Assembly: GCA_900313005.1 (NCBI GenBank)
Contig: ONZJ01000002.1
Location: forward strand, 355,001 to 419,000
Reading direction: 5' to 3'
Length of the DNA stretch: 64,000 nucleotides
Origin: Rhodobacteraceae bacterium EL129
GTDB taxonomy: Bacteria; Pseudomonadota; Alphaproteobacteria; Rhodobacterales; Rhodobacteraceae
Shown: positions 8,207 to 17,172 of the stretch, piece after piece
Layout: every line of letters starts with the position of its first letter
Numbering within the stretch: position 1 is the first letter of the stretch
Notes under the pieces: generated by a model
Seen by the model: only the letters and a program-made list of their open reading frames with translations
Told to the model about the DNA's origin: nothing
Databases searched by the model: none
Position numbers and translations under genes: made by a program

Positions 8207-8823
8207 GTGCAGAATTGGCAAGCCTGGCACTGGCCCTGGGCATTTTCATGGTAGGGTTCATCTCAGTCGGGCCAAACATCTTATCGATCATAGGTACTTC
8301 GATGGAGAGAGGACGGCCGCAAGGGATCGCATTGGCGCTGGGTGTCGCCACGGGATCGGGCCTCTGGGCCACGTTGACGGTAACCGGGATGACGGCCTTG
8401 GTCACGGCCTATGCCTGGACGGTGACGGCACTGAAAATCCTTGGAGCGCTTTATTTGGCATGGCTTGCCGTTAAGGCGTTTCGCTCGGCCGCCACCTCTT
8501 CGGATCAGCTTGCGCCCAAAGCGGCCAAAGGTGGCAACTTGTTCCTACGGGGGTTGACCATTCAGATGACCAACCCCAAAGCCGCCCTGCACTGGATTGC
8601 GATCGTTGCCATCGGATTGGGGCCAAATGCACCGCTTTGGGTTGGGCTATCGCTGATCCTCAGCGCCACGGTACTATCGATCCTTGGTCACCTGGCCTAT
8701 GCCATCACCTTTTCCACCCGGCCTGTCGTGGCCTTTTACAACCGCGCGCGGCGGTGGATCGAGGCGGGTTTGGGCGTGTTCTTCGCCTTTGCCGCTTTCA
8801 AACTTGCCACTTACAGGAGCTGA
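8203..8823 (+). CDS. LysE/RhtB-family exporter A
   Basis: A 206-residue membrane protein with about six hydrophobic segments. LysE-family features are VGFISVGPNILSIIGTSMERG near the N terminus and IQMTNPKAALHWIAI in the middle (TNPKA is the family hallmark). LysE proteins export amino acids and related metabolites. Its ATG overlaps the permease stop (ATGA), so it is translationally coupled to the importer genes, which is an odd pairing of export and import. It is paralogous to the next gene. Confidence 0.85.
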   Translation: MSAELASLALALGIFMVGFISVGPNILSIIGTSMERGRPQGIALALGVATGSGLWATLTVTGMTALVTAYAWTVTALKILGALYLAWLAVKAFRSAATSSDQLAPKAAKGGNLFLRGLTIQMTNPKAALHWIAIVAIGLGPNAPLWVGLSLILSATVLSILGHLAYAITFSTRPVVAFYNRARRWIEAGLGVFFAFAAFKLATYRS

Positions 8824-8826
8824 CGC

Positions 8827-9462
8827 ATGTATGATCTTGCCTCCTATCTGCCTGGTTTCCTTGCGGCCTATGCCATTTTAATCGTAGGGGCCGCGTCACC
8901 CGGTCCATCTGTTGCGATGCTGATTGGCGTGGCCTCCAACGAAGGTCGTGCCCCTGCAATGATCGCGACATCGGGAATTGCCATCGGCAGCGCCACGATC
9001 AACTTGCTGACCATGCTGGGGGTCGGCTTGCTGTTGAGCCAAGCGGCCTGGGCTATAACGGCCCTAAGGATCATCGGAGCGGCCTATCTATTGTGGCTGG
9101 CCTGGGGAGCGTTTCGCAAGATGATCAACCCGCCAGTATTCCAGTTGGAAAAGACAGCGCGCCTTTCAGGCTTGCGCCATTTTATGGTTGGATATCTGTT
9201 GCAGGTCACGAACCCCAAGGCGATTGCCTTCTGGCTGGCTATCGCCTCGATTGGTGCGGTCGAGGGTGCGCCTTTGCCCATCATTGCACTTTTCGTCCTG
9301 GGCGGGTGCACCATTTCCTTTGTCTGTCACGGGGCCTGGGCACTGGCCCTTTCAGCAGCCCCCATTCGTGCAGCCTATACCCGTGCGCGTCGCTGGATCG
9401 AAGGGGCGCTGGGCCTGTTCTTCTGCTTTGCCGCCAATAAGCTGGCCACATCAGAGGTATAA
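8827..9462 (+). CDS. LysE/RhtB-family exporter B
   Basis: A 211-residue LysE paralogue of the preceding gene, with the canonical AASPGPSVAMLIGVASNEGR segment (residues 24-43) and LLQVTNPKAIAFWLAIAS (about 126-143). Around six membrane segments. The two exporters probably arose by tandem duplication and diverged. It starts 3 bases after exporter A and ends 4 bases before the second permease of the BMP importer, so the whole block is tightly packed. Substrate unknown. Confidence 0.85.
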   Translation: MYDLASYLPGFLAAYAILIVGAASPGPSVAMLIGVASNEGRAPAMIATSGIAIGSATINLLTMLGVGLLLSQAAWAITALRIIGAAYLLWLAWGAFRKMINPPVFQLEKTARLSGLRHFMVGYLLQVTNPKAIAFWLAIASIGAVEGAPLPIIALFVLGGCTISFVCHGAWALALSAAPIRAAYTRARRWIEGALGLFFCFAANKLATSEV

Positions 9463-9466
9463 CGTA

Positions 9467-10432
9467 TTGGATCTGATCACCCTCCTGCAAGTGCTCGACA
9501 GTACGGTACGTCTCGCGACACCGCTGTTGCTGGCTTGTCTGGCGGGGTTGTTCAGCGAACGGGCTGGCATCTTTGACATCGGGTTAGAGGGAAAAATGCT
9601 GATGGCTGCCTTCTTTTCAGCGGCTGTGGCGTTTGTGTCTGGGTCCGTCTGGCTGGGCCTTTTGGCCGGGATAGGATCATCTCTGGTGCTCAGTCTGCTG
9701 CACGGGGTGGCGTCCATCACGTTCCGGGGCAATCAGTTGATTTCAGGCGTGGCGATCAATTTTCTTGCGGCCGGGCTGACCGTTCTGATCGCCCAAAGCT
9801 GGTTCAAAGAAGGTGGACGCACCCCTTCGTTGATCGGGGCAGGGCGGTTCAACTCGCTTGAGTTGCCTTTCGCTGAAACACTACAAGGGGTGCCCCTCCT
9901 TGGCCCGATCTATGCCGAGCTGATATCAGGCCATACAATACTGGTATATCTGGCGCTTTTGTGTGTTCCCGCATCGTGGTGGCTGCTCTATCGCACACGC
10001 TTTGGTTTGCGTTTGCGCGCCGTGGGTGAAAACCCGGCAGCGGTGGATGCTGCAGGTGTTTCGGTGATTGGTCTGCGCTTTGCAGCGGTGGCCATATGTG
10101 GCGTGCTGTGCGGCATCGCCGGGGCCTATCTGGCGACGGCCCTTCAGGCAGGATTTGTGAAAGACATGACTGCCGGGCGTGGGTTCATTGCGTTGGCGGC
10201 TTTGATCTTTGCCAAATGGCGTCCCTGGCACGCGCTGTGGGCCACGCTTCTGTTTGGATTTCTGCAGGCCGTGGCCCTCCGTTATCAGAGTATTGAACTG
10301 GGCCAGATCACGATTCCCGTGCAGCTGATGGATGTCCTTCCCTATATCCTGACGGTGATCATCCTGGCCGGTTTCGTCGGGAAAGCGGTGCCGCCAAAGG
10401 CCGGCGGTGAGGCTTATGTGAAAGAACGCTGA
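9467..10432 (+). CDS. BMP-type ABC transporter permease, second subunit
   Basis: A 321-residue BPD_transp_2 permease (YufQ/NupC type): LLACLAGLFSERAGIFDIGLEGKML near the N terminus, FRGNQLISGVAINFLAAGLTVLI and a terminal GKAVPP motif. There is no ATG near the conserved N terminus. TTG at 9467 gives MDLITLLQVLDST and has AGAGGT at 9453-9458 as a ribosome site, so a TTG start is likely. The frame extends further upstream but only as a shadow of the exporter gene. It completes the importer whose other permease is at 7109. Confidence 0.85.
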   Translation: MDLITLLQVLDSTVRLATPLLLACLAGLFSERAGIFDIGLEGKMLMAAFFSAAVAFVSGSVWLGLLAGIGSSLVLSLLHGVASITFRGNQLISGVAINFLAAGLTVLIAQSWFKEGGRTPSLIGAGRFNSLELPFAETLQGVPLLGPIYAELISGHTILVYLALLCVPASWWLLYRTRFGLRLRAVGENPAAVDAAGVSVIGLRFAAVAICGVLCGIAGAYLATALQAGFVKDMTAGRGFIALAALIFAKWRPWHALWATLLFGFLQAVALRYQSIELGQITIPVQLMDVLPYILTVIILAGFVGKAVPPKAGGEAYVKER

Positions 10433-10542
10433 GGTCTCGTCCAAGCGGCGATGAGTCCAGTTTGCGCTAAAAGGTGTGTCCTGTCGGCATTTGGCCCTAT
10501 CCGGTCCTTGCCAAACCGACCTGCTTGGGCGTAGGAGTGCCC

Positions 10543-11457
10543 ATGCAAATCTACCTCCCCATAGCCGAAGTTTCGGTCAATGCGTTCCTCCTGCTGGGAT
10601 TGGGCGGATTGGTGGGTGTTTTGTCAGGTATGTTTGGCGTGGGCGGCGGTTTCTTGATGACGCCGCTTTTGTTTTTTATCGGCATTCCTCCGGCTGTGGC
10701 CGTGGCGACTGAGGCGAACCAGATCGTCGCCTCGTCCTTTTCCGGTGTGCTGGCGCATCTCAGGCGAAAGACGGTGGATCTCAGGATGGGCACGGTGTTG
10801 CTCATCGGGGGTCTGGTCGGGGCCGCGGTGGGCGTTGTTATCTTCAACTACCTGAAATCATTGGGCCAAGTCGATCTGCTGGTGAAGCTATGCTATGTGG
10901 TTTTCCTGGGCATTATCGGGGCGATGATGTTTGTGGAAAGTCTGCGGGCCATTCGCAATACCCGCAGAGGTGCACCGCCCAAACGTAAGAAACACGGCTG
11001 GGTGCACAAGCTGCCTTTCAAGATGCGGTTTCGCACCTCGGGTCTGTATATCAGTGCGATCCCGCCGCTGATTGTTGGCGTTTGCGTCGGTATCCTTGCC
11101 GCCATCATGGGTGTGGGTGGCGGGTTCATCATGGTTCCTGCCATGATATACATTCTCGGAATGCCGACCAAAGTGGTTGTCGGCACCTCGCTGTTTCAGA
11201 TTATCTTTGTCACCGGTTTTACCACCATGCTGCACGCCACCACCAACTATACGGTGGATGTGGCCCTTGCAGTGCTGCTGCTGGTCGGCGGTGTGATCGG
11301 TGCGCAGATTGGGGCGCGTATTGGCGTCAAGATGAAAGCCGAACAGCTGCGTATTTTGCTGGCGTTGATGGTTCTAGCCGTTTGTTTCAAGCTGGCGCTT
11401 GATCTGCTGATCATGCCGGGCGAGCTGTATTCCATCGGCGCAGGTGGTGGTCACTGA
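10543..11457 (+). CDS. TauE/SafE-family sulfite/organosulfur exporter
   Basis: A 304-residue membrane protein of the TauE/SafE family with two internally similar halves: GLGGLVGVLSGMFGVGGGFLMTPLL near the N terminus and VGVCVGILAAIMGVGGGFIMVPAMI in the second half, the repeated GxGGGF signature. Family members export sulfite, sulfoacetate and similar anions. I chose the ATG at 10543 because of the GGAG at 10534-10537; a longer frame from 10474 is open but less likely. The next gene (TIGR02186) overlaps its stop by one base, a conserved partnership. Confidence 0.87.
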   Translation: MQIYLPIAEVSVNAFLLLGLGGLVGVLSGMFGVGGGFLMTPLLFFIGIPPAVAVATEANQIVASSFSGVLAHLRRKTVDLRMGTVLLIGGLVGAAVGVVIFNYLKSLGQVDLLVKLCYVVFLGIIGAMMFVESLRAIRNTRRGAPPKRKKHGWVHKLPFKMRFRTSGLYISAIPPLIVGVCVGILAAIMGVGGGFIMVPAMIYILGMPTKVVVGTSLFQIIFVTGFTTMLHATTNYTVDVALAVLLLVGGVIGAQIGARIGVKMKAEQLRILLALMVLAVCFKLALDLLIMPGELYSIGAGGGH

Positions 11458-12218
11458 TGCGGCGCGCTTTATCCATACTGGCGCTGATTGCCGCGCCCTT
11501 GATGGGGCAGGCTGAAGAGGTCGTGCTGGGTCTGAGCAGCGACAAGGTGGCGATCACTGCCAATTTTGACGGATCAGACATTCTGGTTTTCGGCGCGGTC
11601 AAACGCGAGGCCCCGATCCCGAAAGAGGACCTGGATGTCATCGTTGCCATCCAGGGACCTTCTCTGCCGATGACTGTGCGCCGCAAGGAGCGCCGTCTGG
11701 GCATCTGGGTTAACACCGAGGCGGTTGAGGTTGATGCCGCCCCCAGCTTCTATTCCGTGGCCACTACGCGGCCTCTGGATCAGGTGCTGTCGAATGTCGA
11801 GGATTTGCGCCACGAGGTGTCGATCGCACGCGCCATCCGGTCGGTTGGCAGTGCGGGGCAGGCCAAGGACGTGCAGGCCTTCACCGATGCGGTGATCCGT
11901 ATCAAGAAGGCGAATAACACTTACAGTTTACATGAAGGCGCCGTGGCGCTGGATGAACAGACGCTGTTTCGTACATCCATTGCGCTGCCCTCAAACCTGA
12001 CCGAAGGCGATTATGTGACCCGTATTTTCCTGACCCGCGAGGGTCAGGTGGTATCGGAATACAAGACCACAATCGACGTGCGCAAAGTGGGGTTGGAGCG
12101 ATGGCTCTACACCCTCTCGCGCGAGCAGCCGATGTGGTACGGGCTCATGTCATTGGCCATCGCGATTGCCGCCGGTTGGCTGGCCTCTGCAGCCTTCCAG
12201 GTGCTGCGCCGCGGGTGA
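11457..12218 (+). CDS. TIGR02186 family membrane-anchored periplasmic protein
   Basis: A 253-residue protein with an N-terminal signal sequence (MRRALSILALIAAPLMGQAE), a long periplasmic beta-rich region with the TIGR02186 phrases SSDKVAITANFDGSDILVFGA and GIWVNTEAV, and a single C-terminal membrane helix (about 226-246). Family function is unknown, but it regularly follows a TauE/SafE exporter, as here with a TGATG overlap. The likely role is as an accessory to the exporter. Confidence 0.82.
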   Translation: MRRALSILALIAAPLMGQAEEVVLGLSSDKVAITANFDGSDILVFGAVKREAPIPKEDLDVIVAIQGPSLPMTVRRKERRLGIWVNTEAVEVDAAPSFYSVATTRPLDQVLSNVEDLRHEVSIARAIRSVGSAGQAKDVQAFTDAVIRIKKANNTYSLHEGAVALDEQTLFRTSIALPSNLTEGDYVTRIFLTREGQVVSEYKTTIDVRKVGLERWLYTLSREQPMWYGLMSLAIAIAAGWLASAAFQVLRRG

Positions 12219-12270
12219 CCGGTATTGGGTGAAACTCTGGATGTGATGCTCTGATCGAGACTTCTCAGTC

Positions 12271-12687
12271 TCAGGGGTGGATGAACCGTTCCTTTGGAAT
12301 GACCGCAATTGGGGTGAGTTCGACCAGGAAGTCTTTGTGGCCTAATCCTTCCACCATCACTGACGTTGAAACTGGCGCATTTTCGTTCATCAAAAACTCA
12401 GTCCGCACTTTTTGTATGAGTGGCAACTGTGCCCGATCTGTAAAGTAGGTCGTAATGGACACAATATCTGCAAGCGTACCGCCCACTTTTTCCAGTAATC
12501 CAGAGATGTTGTCGAAGATTTGGCGGGTCTGCACTTCCACGTCACCTATGCCCAGGATCTCTTCATCGCTGGTCCAGGCGACTTGTCCGGTCAAATGCAC
12601 AACAATCCCATCAGGCTGAACAACCCCCATCTGGAAGCCGCGGTTTCGGGCCTGCCAGACCTCATCACTTTCAAAGCCAACTGGCAT
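12271..12687 (-). CDS. RidA family protein (YjgF/YER057c/UK114)
   Basis: A 138-residue RidA-fold protein: GVVQPDGIVVHLTGQVAWTSD, then TRQIFDNISGLLEKVGGTLADIVSITTYFTD and a C-terminal HKDFLVELTPIAVIPKERF segment. RidA proteins act as enamine/imine deaminases or related small-molecule hydrolases in trimers. The arginine that marks true RidA (in a GPY-x-R/R-C context) is not evident, so it may belong to another Rid subgroup. It is transcribed toward the TIGR02186 gene (convergent). Confidence 0.82.
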   Translation of the reverse strand: MPVGFESDEVWQARNRGFQMGVVQPDGIVVHLTGQVAWTSDEEILGIGDVEVQTRQIFDNISGLLEKVGGTLADIVSITTYFTDRAQLPLIQKVRTEFLMNENAPVSTSVMVEGLGHKDFLVELTPIAVIPKERFIHP

Positions 12688-12775
12688 GATATTTTCCTCT
12701 TATCTCGTACAGCATGAGCGCATGTTGAATGGTGCCACCGAAGTTGCGAAATGAACCAAAAATTCTGCAAAAGAA

Positions 12776-12803
12776 AAACCCCGGTCTTTCGAACCGGGGT
12801 TTA
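12776..12803 (-). terminator. Rho-independent terminator of the petABC operon
   Basis: AAACCCCGGT and ACCGGGGTTT flank an 8-base middle (CTTTCGA region), giving a strong GC stem. Read on the minus strand it is followed by TTTTTCTTTT, a good U tract, 22 bases after the petC stop. Confidence 0.85.
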
Positions 12804-12825
12804 ATCTTTGCAGAGATCAAGGCGA

Positions 12826-13617
12826 TCAGCTGGTCTTTTTACCTTTGATCGGTGCCCAGAGGCGTTTGTTGGTCAGGTAGAGCAAGACCGACAGAACCGA
12901 CAGGAAGATCACGCCAGCCAGACCGGCATGTTTGCGGGCCATCATCTTGGGCTCGGCCGTCCACATCAGAAAGGCCGATACGTCTTCGGCGATGTGATGC
13001 AGATCGGCTGAGTGACCATCCGCGAACTCGACATCGTCCCCGTAAAGAGGAGGTGCCATTGAAATCCAGCCACCAGGGAAGGCGGTGTTTTCATACAAGG
13101 TCACGCCTGCTTCTTCTTTTTCTTCGCCGGTGTAGCCGGTCAGAAGTGAAACAATGTACTCAGGTCCACCCATGCCTTTGAACAGCTGGTTCATGCCAGA
13201 GCCCAGAGGACCGTGGAATCCGGCACGGGCCTTGGCCATCAGGCTGAGGTCTGGTGCATTGTCCAGAGCAGACATCGGGAAGTGATCGGTTGGGCGGGCA
13301 GGGCGGAAATCGTCCAGCTCGGCGTCGAACACCTCAAAGTTCTGCTCGGCGTAGGCGCGCACCTGATCGGCAGGCAAGTGTGGACCACCGTGATCTGCCA
13401 AGGTACGCAAGGGCACGTAGCGCAGACCGTGACAGGCTGAACACACTTCGGTGTAGACCTGAAGCCCGCGTTGCAGCTGGTTCTGGTCAAACTTGCCAAA
13501 TGGCCCCTCAAACGAGAAGTCCGTATCGTGAATGTGGCCTTCTGCGCCCGCAGCGAACGATGCCCCGGTTGAAAGGGTCAGGGCGGCGACAGCGGCAATG
13601 CTTAGTTTCTTAAACAT
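12826..13617 (-). CDS. petC: Ubiquinol-cytochrome c reductase cytochrome c1
   Basis: A 263-residue c1 subunit with a signal peptide (about residues 1-23), a c-haem motif CSACH at residues 59-63 in [13 protein letters not shown], and a C-terminal membrane anchor ([17 protein letters not shown]). The third gene of petABC, 15 bases after petB. It passes electrons from the Rieske protein to soluble or membrane cytochrome c in the periplasm. Confidence 0.97.
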   Translation of the reverse strand: MFKKLSIAAVAALTLSTGASFAAGAEGHIHDTDFSFEGPFGKFDQNQLQRGLQVYTEVCSACHGLRYVPLRTLADHGGPHLPADQVRAYAEQNFEVFDAELDDFRPARPTDHFPMSALDNAPDLSLMAKARAGFHGPLGSGMNQLFKGMGGPEYIVSLLTGYTGEEKEEAGVTLYENTAFPGGWISMAPPLYGDDVEFADGHSADLHHIAEDVSAFLMWTAEPKMMARKHAGLAGVIFLSVLSVLLYLTNKRLWAPIKGKKTS

Positions 13618-13632
13618 ATCCTGTTTCCTTTC

Positions 13633-14955
13633 TTATTCGGCCGGGTTTTCGGCTTTGGGATAATGGGCGTTGAAGTCCGCCTCGATGGTTTCTGGCGTCT
13701 GATCGGGCTTTTCGATCACACCCAGGAGCGGCAGGATCACCAGGAAGTAGGCGAACCAATAGGTCGAGGCGATCAGCGAGATCGTCGAGAACGGAGGCTC
13801 GGCTGGCATCGCACCGGCCCACATCAGAACGATGAAGTCGATGACGAGCAGAGCGAACCACCATTTGAACATGGGTCGGTAGCGACCGGACCGGACACTG
13901 GATGTATCCAGCCAAGGCACCAGCGCCATGACAGCAATCGCGCCAAACATCGCGAGGACACCAAAGAACTTGGCGTTGACGATCCCGCCTGTGACGAAAT
14001 CAGCCAGCATCACAACCCAGACATCTGCGGTGAAGGCTCGTAGGATAGCGTAGAATGGCAGGAAGTACCACTCGGGCACGATGTGTGCAGGCGTCGCCAG
14101 AGCGTTGGCCTCGATATAGTTATCGGGGTGTCCCAGGTAGTTTGGCATGAAGCCTACGATGGCAAAGAACACCACCAGGATCACGGCCAGTGCGAACACG
14201 TCTTTGATTACGAAGTAAGGCCAGAACGGCACTGTGTCTTTTTCAGCTTCGGCCTTTGAGCCGCGGCGCACATCGACACCTGTCGGGTTGTTATTGCCCG
14301 TGGTGTGGAAGGCCCAGATGTGAATGGCCACGAGGGCCGCAATCACGAAGGGCAGCAGGTAATGCAAGCTGAAGAAGCGGTTCAGGGTGTAGTTGTCCAC
14401 CGCTGGTCCGCCCAGCAGCCATGTTTGCAAGGCCTCGCCCACGAAGGGGATGGCACCAAACAGGCCGGTGATCACAGTCGCGCCCCAGAAGGACATCTGC
14501 CCCCAAGGCAGCACATAACCCATGAAAGCTGTGCCCATCATCATCAGATAGATCAACATGCCCACGATCCAGGTGATCTCACGCGGGGCCTTGTAAGACC
14601 CGTAGTAGAGACCGCGGAAGATGTGGATATAGACCGCAAAGAAGAACAGCGAAGCGCCATTCATGTGCAAATAGCGAATAAAGTGACCGCCGTTCACGTT
14701 GCGCATGATGTGTTCAATCGACGCAAAGGCGTGATCCACATGCGGCGTGTAGTGCATCACCAGCACGATGCCGGTGATGATCTGAAGCGCCAGGCAGAAG
14801 GTCAGAACGATTCCCCAGATCCACATCCAGTTCAGGTTCTTGGGTGTGGGGATCATCAGGGTGTCATAGAGCAGGCCAACGATGGGAAGGCGGCTGTGCA
14901 GCCATTTTTCTCCGCTGGTCTTTGGCTCGTAATGGTCGTGTGGAATTCCGGACAT
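13633..14955 (-). CDS. petB: Ubiquinol-cytochrome c reductase cytochrome b
   Basis: A 440-residue full-length cytochrome b (fused b6/subunit IV form). About eight to nine membrane helices; the Qo-site PEWY motif is in [17 protein letters not shown], and the haem-ligand region includes [18 protein letters not shown]. The size matches rhodobacterial enzymes (437-445). It sits between petA and petC on the minus strand and forms the quinol-oxidising core of the complex. Confidence 0.97.
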   Translation of the reverse strand: MSGIPHDHYEPKTSGEKWLHSRLPIVGLLYDTLMIPTPKNLNWMWIWGIVLTFCLALQIITGIVLVMHYTPHVDHAFASIEHIMRNVNGGHFIRYLHMNGASLFFFAVYIHIFRGLYYGSYKAPREITWIVGMLIYLMMMGTAFMGYVLPWGQMSFWGATVITGLFGAIPFVGEALQTWLLGGPAVDNYTLNRFFSLHYLLPFVIAALVAIHIWAFHTTGNNNPTGVDVRRGSKAEAEKDTVPFWPYFVIKDVFALAVILVVFFAIVGFMPNYLGHPDNYIEANALATPAHIVPEWYFLPFYAILRAFTADVWVVMLADFVTGGIVNAKFFGVLAMFGAIAVMALVPWLDTSSVRSGRYRPMFKWWFALLVIDFIVLMWAGAMPAEPPFSTISLIASTYWFAYFLVILPLLGVIEKPDQTPETIEADFNAHYPKAENPAE

Positions 14956-14966
14956 TGCGCGCTTCC

Positions 14967-15542
14967 TTATCCCAGTTTGATCGTCGATTCGTCGACGAAT
15001 GCAGCCAGTGGAACCGGCAGGTTTTCAGGTGCAGGACCTTTGCGGATCCGGCCAGATGTGTCGTAGTGCGACCCGTGACAAGGGCAGAACCAGCCGCCAA
15101 AATCGCCGGCGTCGCCCAAAGGTACGCAGCCCAGGTGAGTACACACACCGATCTGCACCAGCCATTCGCCGGTGTTTTCGGCGTCACCAAATGGGGGCAG
15201 GGTCCGGTTGGGGTCTGCCCCGTCAGCATCCGGCACATTGGCGTTTCGGGCGTTGTCATCTGGCAATTCCGACAGAGGAACTGCTAACGCTTCTTCAATC
15301 TCAGCGGCGGTGCGACGGCGTATAAATACTGGTTTTCCCAGCCACTTTACGGTCAACTGCGTACCTGGCTCAATGCCTGACACATCCACCCGGATCGAGC
15401 TGAGCGCTTGCACGTCGGCCGATGGGTTCATCTGATTTACAAGCGGCCAAACTGCGGCACCTGCGGCAATCGCACCTGTTGCACCTGTCGCGTAGTAGAG
15501 GAAATCTCTGCGGGTGCCTTCGTGATCTTCTGCGTGGGACAC
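14967..15542 (-). CDS. petA: Ubiquinol-cytochrome c reductase Rieske iron-sulfur subunit
   Basis: A 191-residue Rieske protein. Cluster ligands are visible as CTHLGC (C134, H136, with C139) and CPCHGS (C153, H156, with C155). An N-terminal twin-arginine stretch ([19 protein letters not shown]) doubles as the membrane anchor, as in other bc1 complexes. First gene of petABC, 11 bases before petB; the 220-base divergent region upstream must hold the operon promoter. Confidence 0.97.
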   Translation of the reverse strand: MSHAEDHEGTRRDFLYYATGATGAIAAGAAVWPLVNQMNPSADVQALSSIRVDVSGIEPGTQLTVKWLGKPVFIRRRTAAEIEEALAVPLSELPDDNARNANVPDADGADPNRTLPPFGDAENTGEWLVQIGVCTHLGCVPLGDAGDFGGWFCPCHGSHYDTSGRIRKGPAPENLPVPLAAFVDESTIKLG

Positions 15543-15762
15543 GAGCTATTCTCCAGTTTCAAAGCCATGGCGGCTTCATGACAACACCGGCCGCATCGGA
15601 ATGCGACCTTTCCGTTAAGGTGTTTAGCCCTCTCAGACGGGGTCGTAAAGTGCGCAATGCCGCTGATTTGATCATGGCGCGCATGTGTCGCGCTTGAGCG
15701 GAAGCTCCTGCGGGTGTAAGGACGAGGCAGAGCAGTCGAAATTAAGCCCCAAGGATAGACCG

Positions 15763-16446
15763 ATGACCCGGATTCTCAGCACCGTAGCCGCCCTTTTCAC
15801 CGTCTGCGCCCTTCCCGCCGCCGCTGAAATGGAAGTCAGCGCCTATCTCGGCCTTCAGGGCCTTTCTGAAAGCACCGGATCAGGCTTTTTGCCTGGTGGT
15901 GCGCCGATCAACCGCAGCTTCGACTGGGAAGGGAATTCACTTGAGGCGCCAATCTATTATGGCGCACGGGTGATGTGGTGGACGCCGTCGAACATTGGTT
16001 TCGGTATCGAAGGCACACATACCAAGGCGTATGCCTCGACTGCAGATTTGGCCGCTACAGGTCTCAGCCGGTTTGAGTTGTCGGATGGCCATAACATTCT
16101 GACCGCGAACGTGATGAAACGCTGGCCAGACGCGATTTCGCCGAAGCTGACGCCCTATGTTGGGGCCGGTATCGGGATTGCAATTCCGCACGTTGATGCG
16201 CAGGTTCTGGGGGCCAGCAACCGCACCTATGACTACGAAGCAACCGGTCCGGCCGTACGTGGCATCGCAGGGATCAAGTATGATTTCAACGAGGATTGGG
16301 CGGTGTTCGGTGAATATCAATTCACCTGGTCAGACAATGAGATCACTATTGATGCTGACCCTCTGGTAGCCGGGCAAACAGCGGGCAGGCTCAACACCGA
16401 AATCCTGACACATGCGATCAATGTCGGTGTGAGTTACAGTTTCTGA
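15763..16446 (+). CDS. Outer-membrane beta-barrel protein (porin-like)
   Basis: A 227-residue protein with a signal peptide (MTRILSTVAALFTVCALPAAAE) and alternating amphipathic strands: SAYLGLQGLSES, YYGARVMWWTPSNIGFGIEGTHT, LTPYVGAGIGIAIPHV, IAGIKYDFNEDWAVFGEYQFTWSD and a terminal INVGVSYSF. The closing aromatic F is a beta-barrel assembly signal. It resembles OmpA/OmpW-type 8-strand barrels; function is not assignable. The ATG at 15763, after AAGGATAG at about 15750, starts the signal peptide; the longer frame from 15685 does not. Confidence 0.8.
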   Translation: MTRILSTVAALFTVCALPAAAEMEVSAYLGLQGLSESTGSGFLPGGAPINRSFDWEGNSLEAPIYYGARVMWWTPSNIGFGIEGTHTKAYASTADLAATGLSRFELSDGHNILTANVMKRWPDAISPKLTPYVGAGIGIAIPHVDAQVLGASNRTYDYEATGPAVRGIAGIKYDFNEDWAVFGEYQFTWSDNEITIDADPLVAGQTAGRLNTEILTHAINVGVSYSF

Positions 16447-16471
16447 AGACGCGACTGCCCGTGCTCAATCC

Positions 16472-16500
16472 TCAGGCGGTCGATCAACTATACCGCCTGA
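16472..16500. terminator. Hairpin between convergent genes
   Basis: TCAGGCGGT and ACCGCCTGA make a perfect 9-bp stem around 11 bases, between the barrel gene and the GST gene, which converge. It has no U tract on either strand, so it is a probable but weak bidirectional terminator or 3'-end stabiliser. Confidence 0.45.
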
Positions 16501-16541
16501 TGGGCTCTGCGTCGAAACAATAGGTAACCCTATCTGAAACC

Positions 16542-17144
16542 TTACTCAGGCGCGGTCGAAACCATGCTCTCGCGCTTGGCAAAGGATTCGTACCACTCTG
16601 CCAAGCCATCACGCCCCGCCCGCCAGTTCCGCGCGTTGTGGCGGAAATCGAGATAACTCAGGGCGCAGCCAACTGCGATGTGGCTCATGTCAAATGGCCC
16701 GGCCAGGTGGCTCATCCAGCGAGTATTAATCACATCCAGACTGCGGCTGACCTTGGTCCATTGCGCCTCGATCCAATCTTCGAACACCAGCTCAGCCGGG
16801 CGAAAGCGATGCTCGTAGACCATCAAAAGACTGGCCTCCATGATTGCCTCTGCTGTTGCTTCCAGCGTTAGTGTTTCCCACAGTCGAGACGCCGGATAGA
16901 GCCCTGACCCAGCCCGGCCGTCCAAAAATCGCGTGATCACACGGCTGTCGTAGATGGCCGGACCGTCATCGCGGATCAGGGCAGGAACTTTTCCGGTGGG
17001 GTTGGCGGCAATGGCATCTGCGCCCGACTCCAATGGGTTGGCGGTTACATCCACCACTTCGACCGCATCCGTTTGATTTGTTTCATGTAGCATGACACGC
17101 ACTTTGCGTACGAAAGGGGAAGGCCCTGCAGAAGTTAGTTTCAT
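16542..17144 (-). CDS. Glutathione S-transferase family protein
   Basis: A 200-residue GST with a thioredoxin-like N-terminal half (MKLTSAGPSPFVRKVRVMLHETN, then NPTGKVPALIRDDGPAIYDSRVITRFLD) and a helical C-terminal half. The serine in GPSPFV is at the usual catalytic/GSH-activating position. NPTGKVPAL and IYDSRVI are the cis-proline and GSH-contact segments. Substrate unknown; such bacterial GSTs typically act in detoxification. It lies in a minus-strand string after the PaiB-like and SDR genes. Confidence 0.88.
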   Translation of the reverse strand: MKLTSAGPSPFVRKVRVMLHETNQTDAVEVVDVTANPLESGADAIAANPTGKVPALIRDDGPAIYDSRVITRFLDGRAGSGLYPASRLWETLTLEATAEAIMEASLLMVYEHRFRPAELVFEDWIEAQWTKVSRSLDVINTRWMSHLAGPFDMSHIAVGCALSYLDFRHNARNWRAGRDGLAEWYESFAKRESMVSTAPE

Positions 17145-17172
17145 CGGTCGCGTTCCTTTGATCTGGAGAATA

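Noticed and set aside
12257..12272. GAGACT-tctc-AGTCTC hairpin at the TIGR02186/RidA convergence
   Set aside because: Only 6 bp with no U tract and it overlaps the RidA stop codon; too weak to call as a terminator.
14305..15066. 253-codon plus frame opposite petB and petA
   Set aside because: Mirror frame across two conserved genes, no start context, charged low-quality composition.
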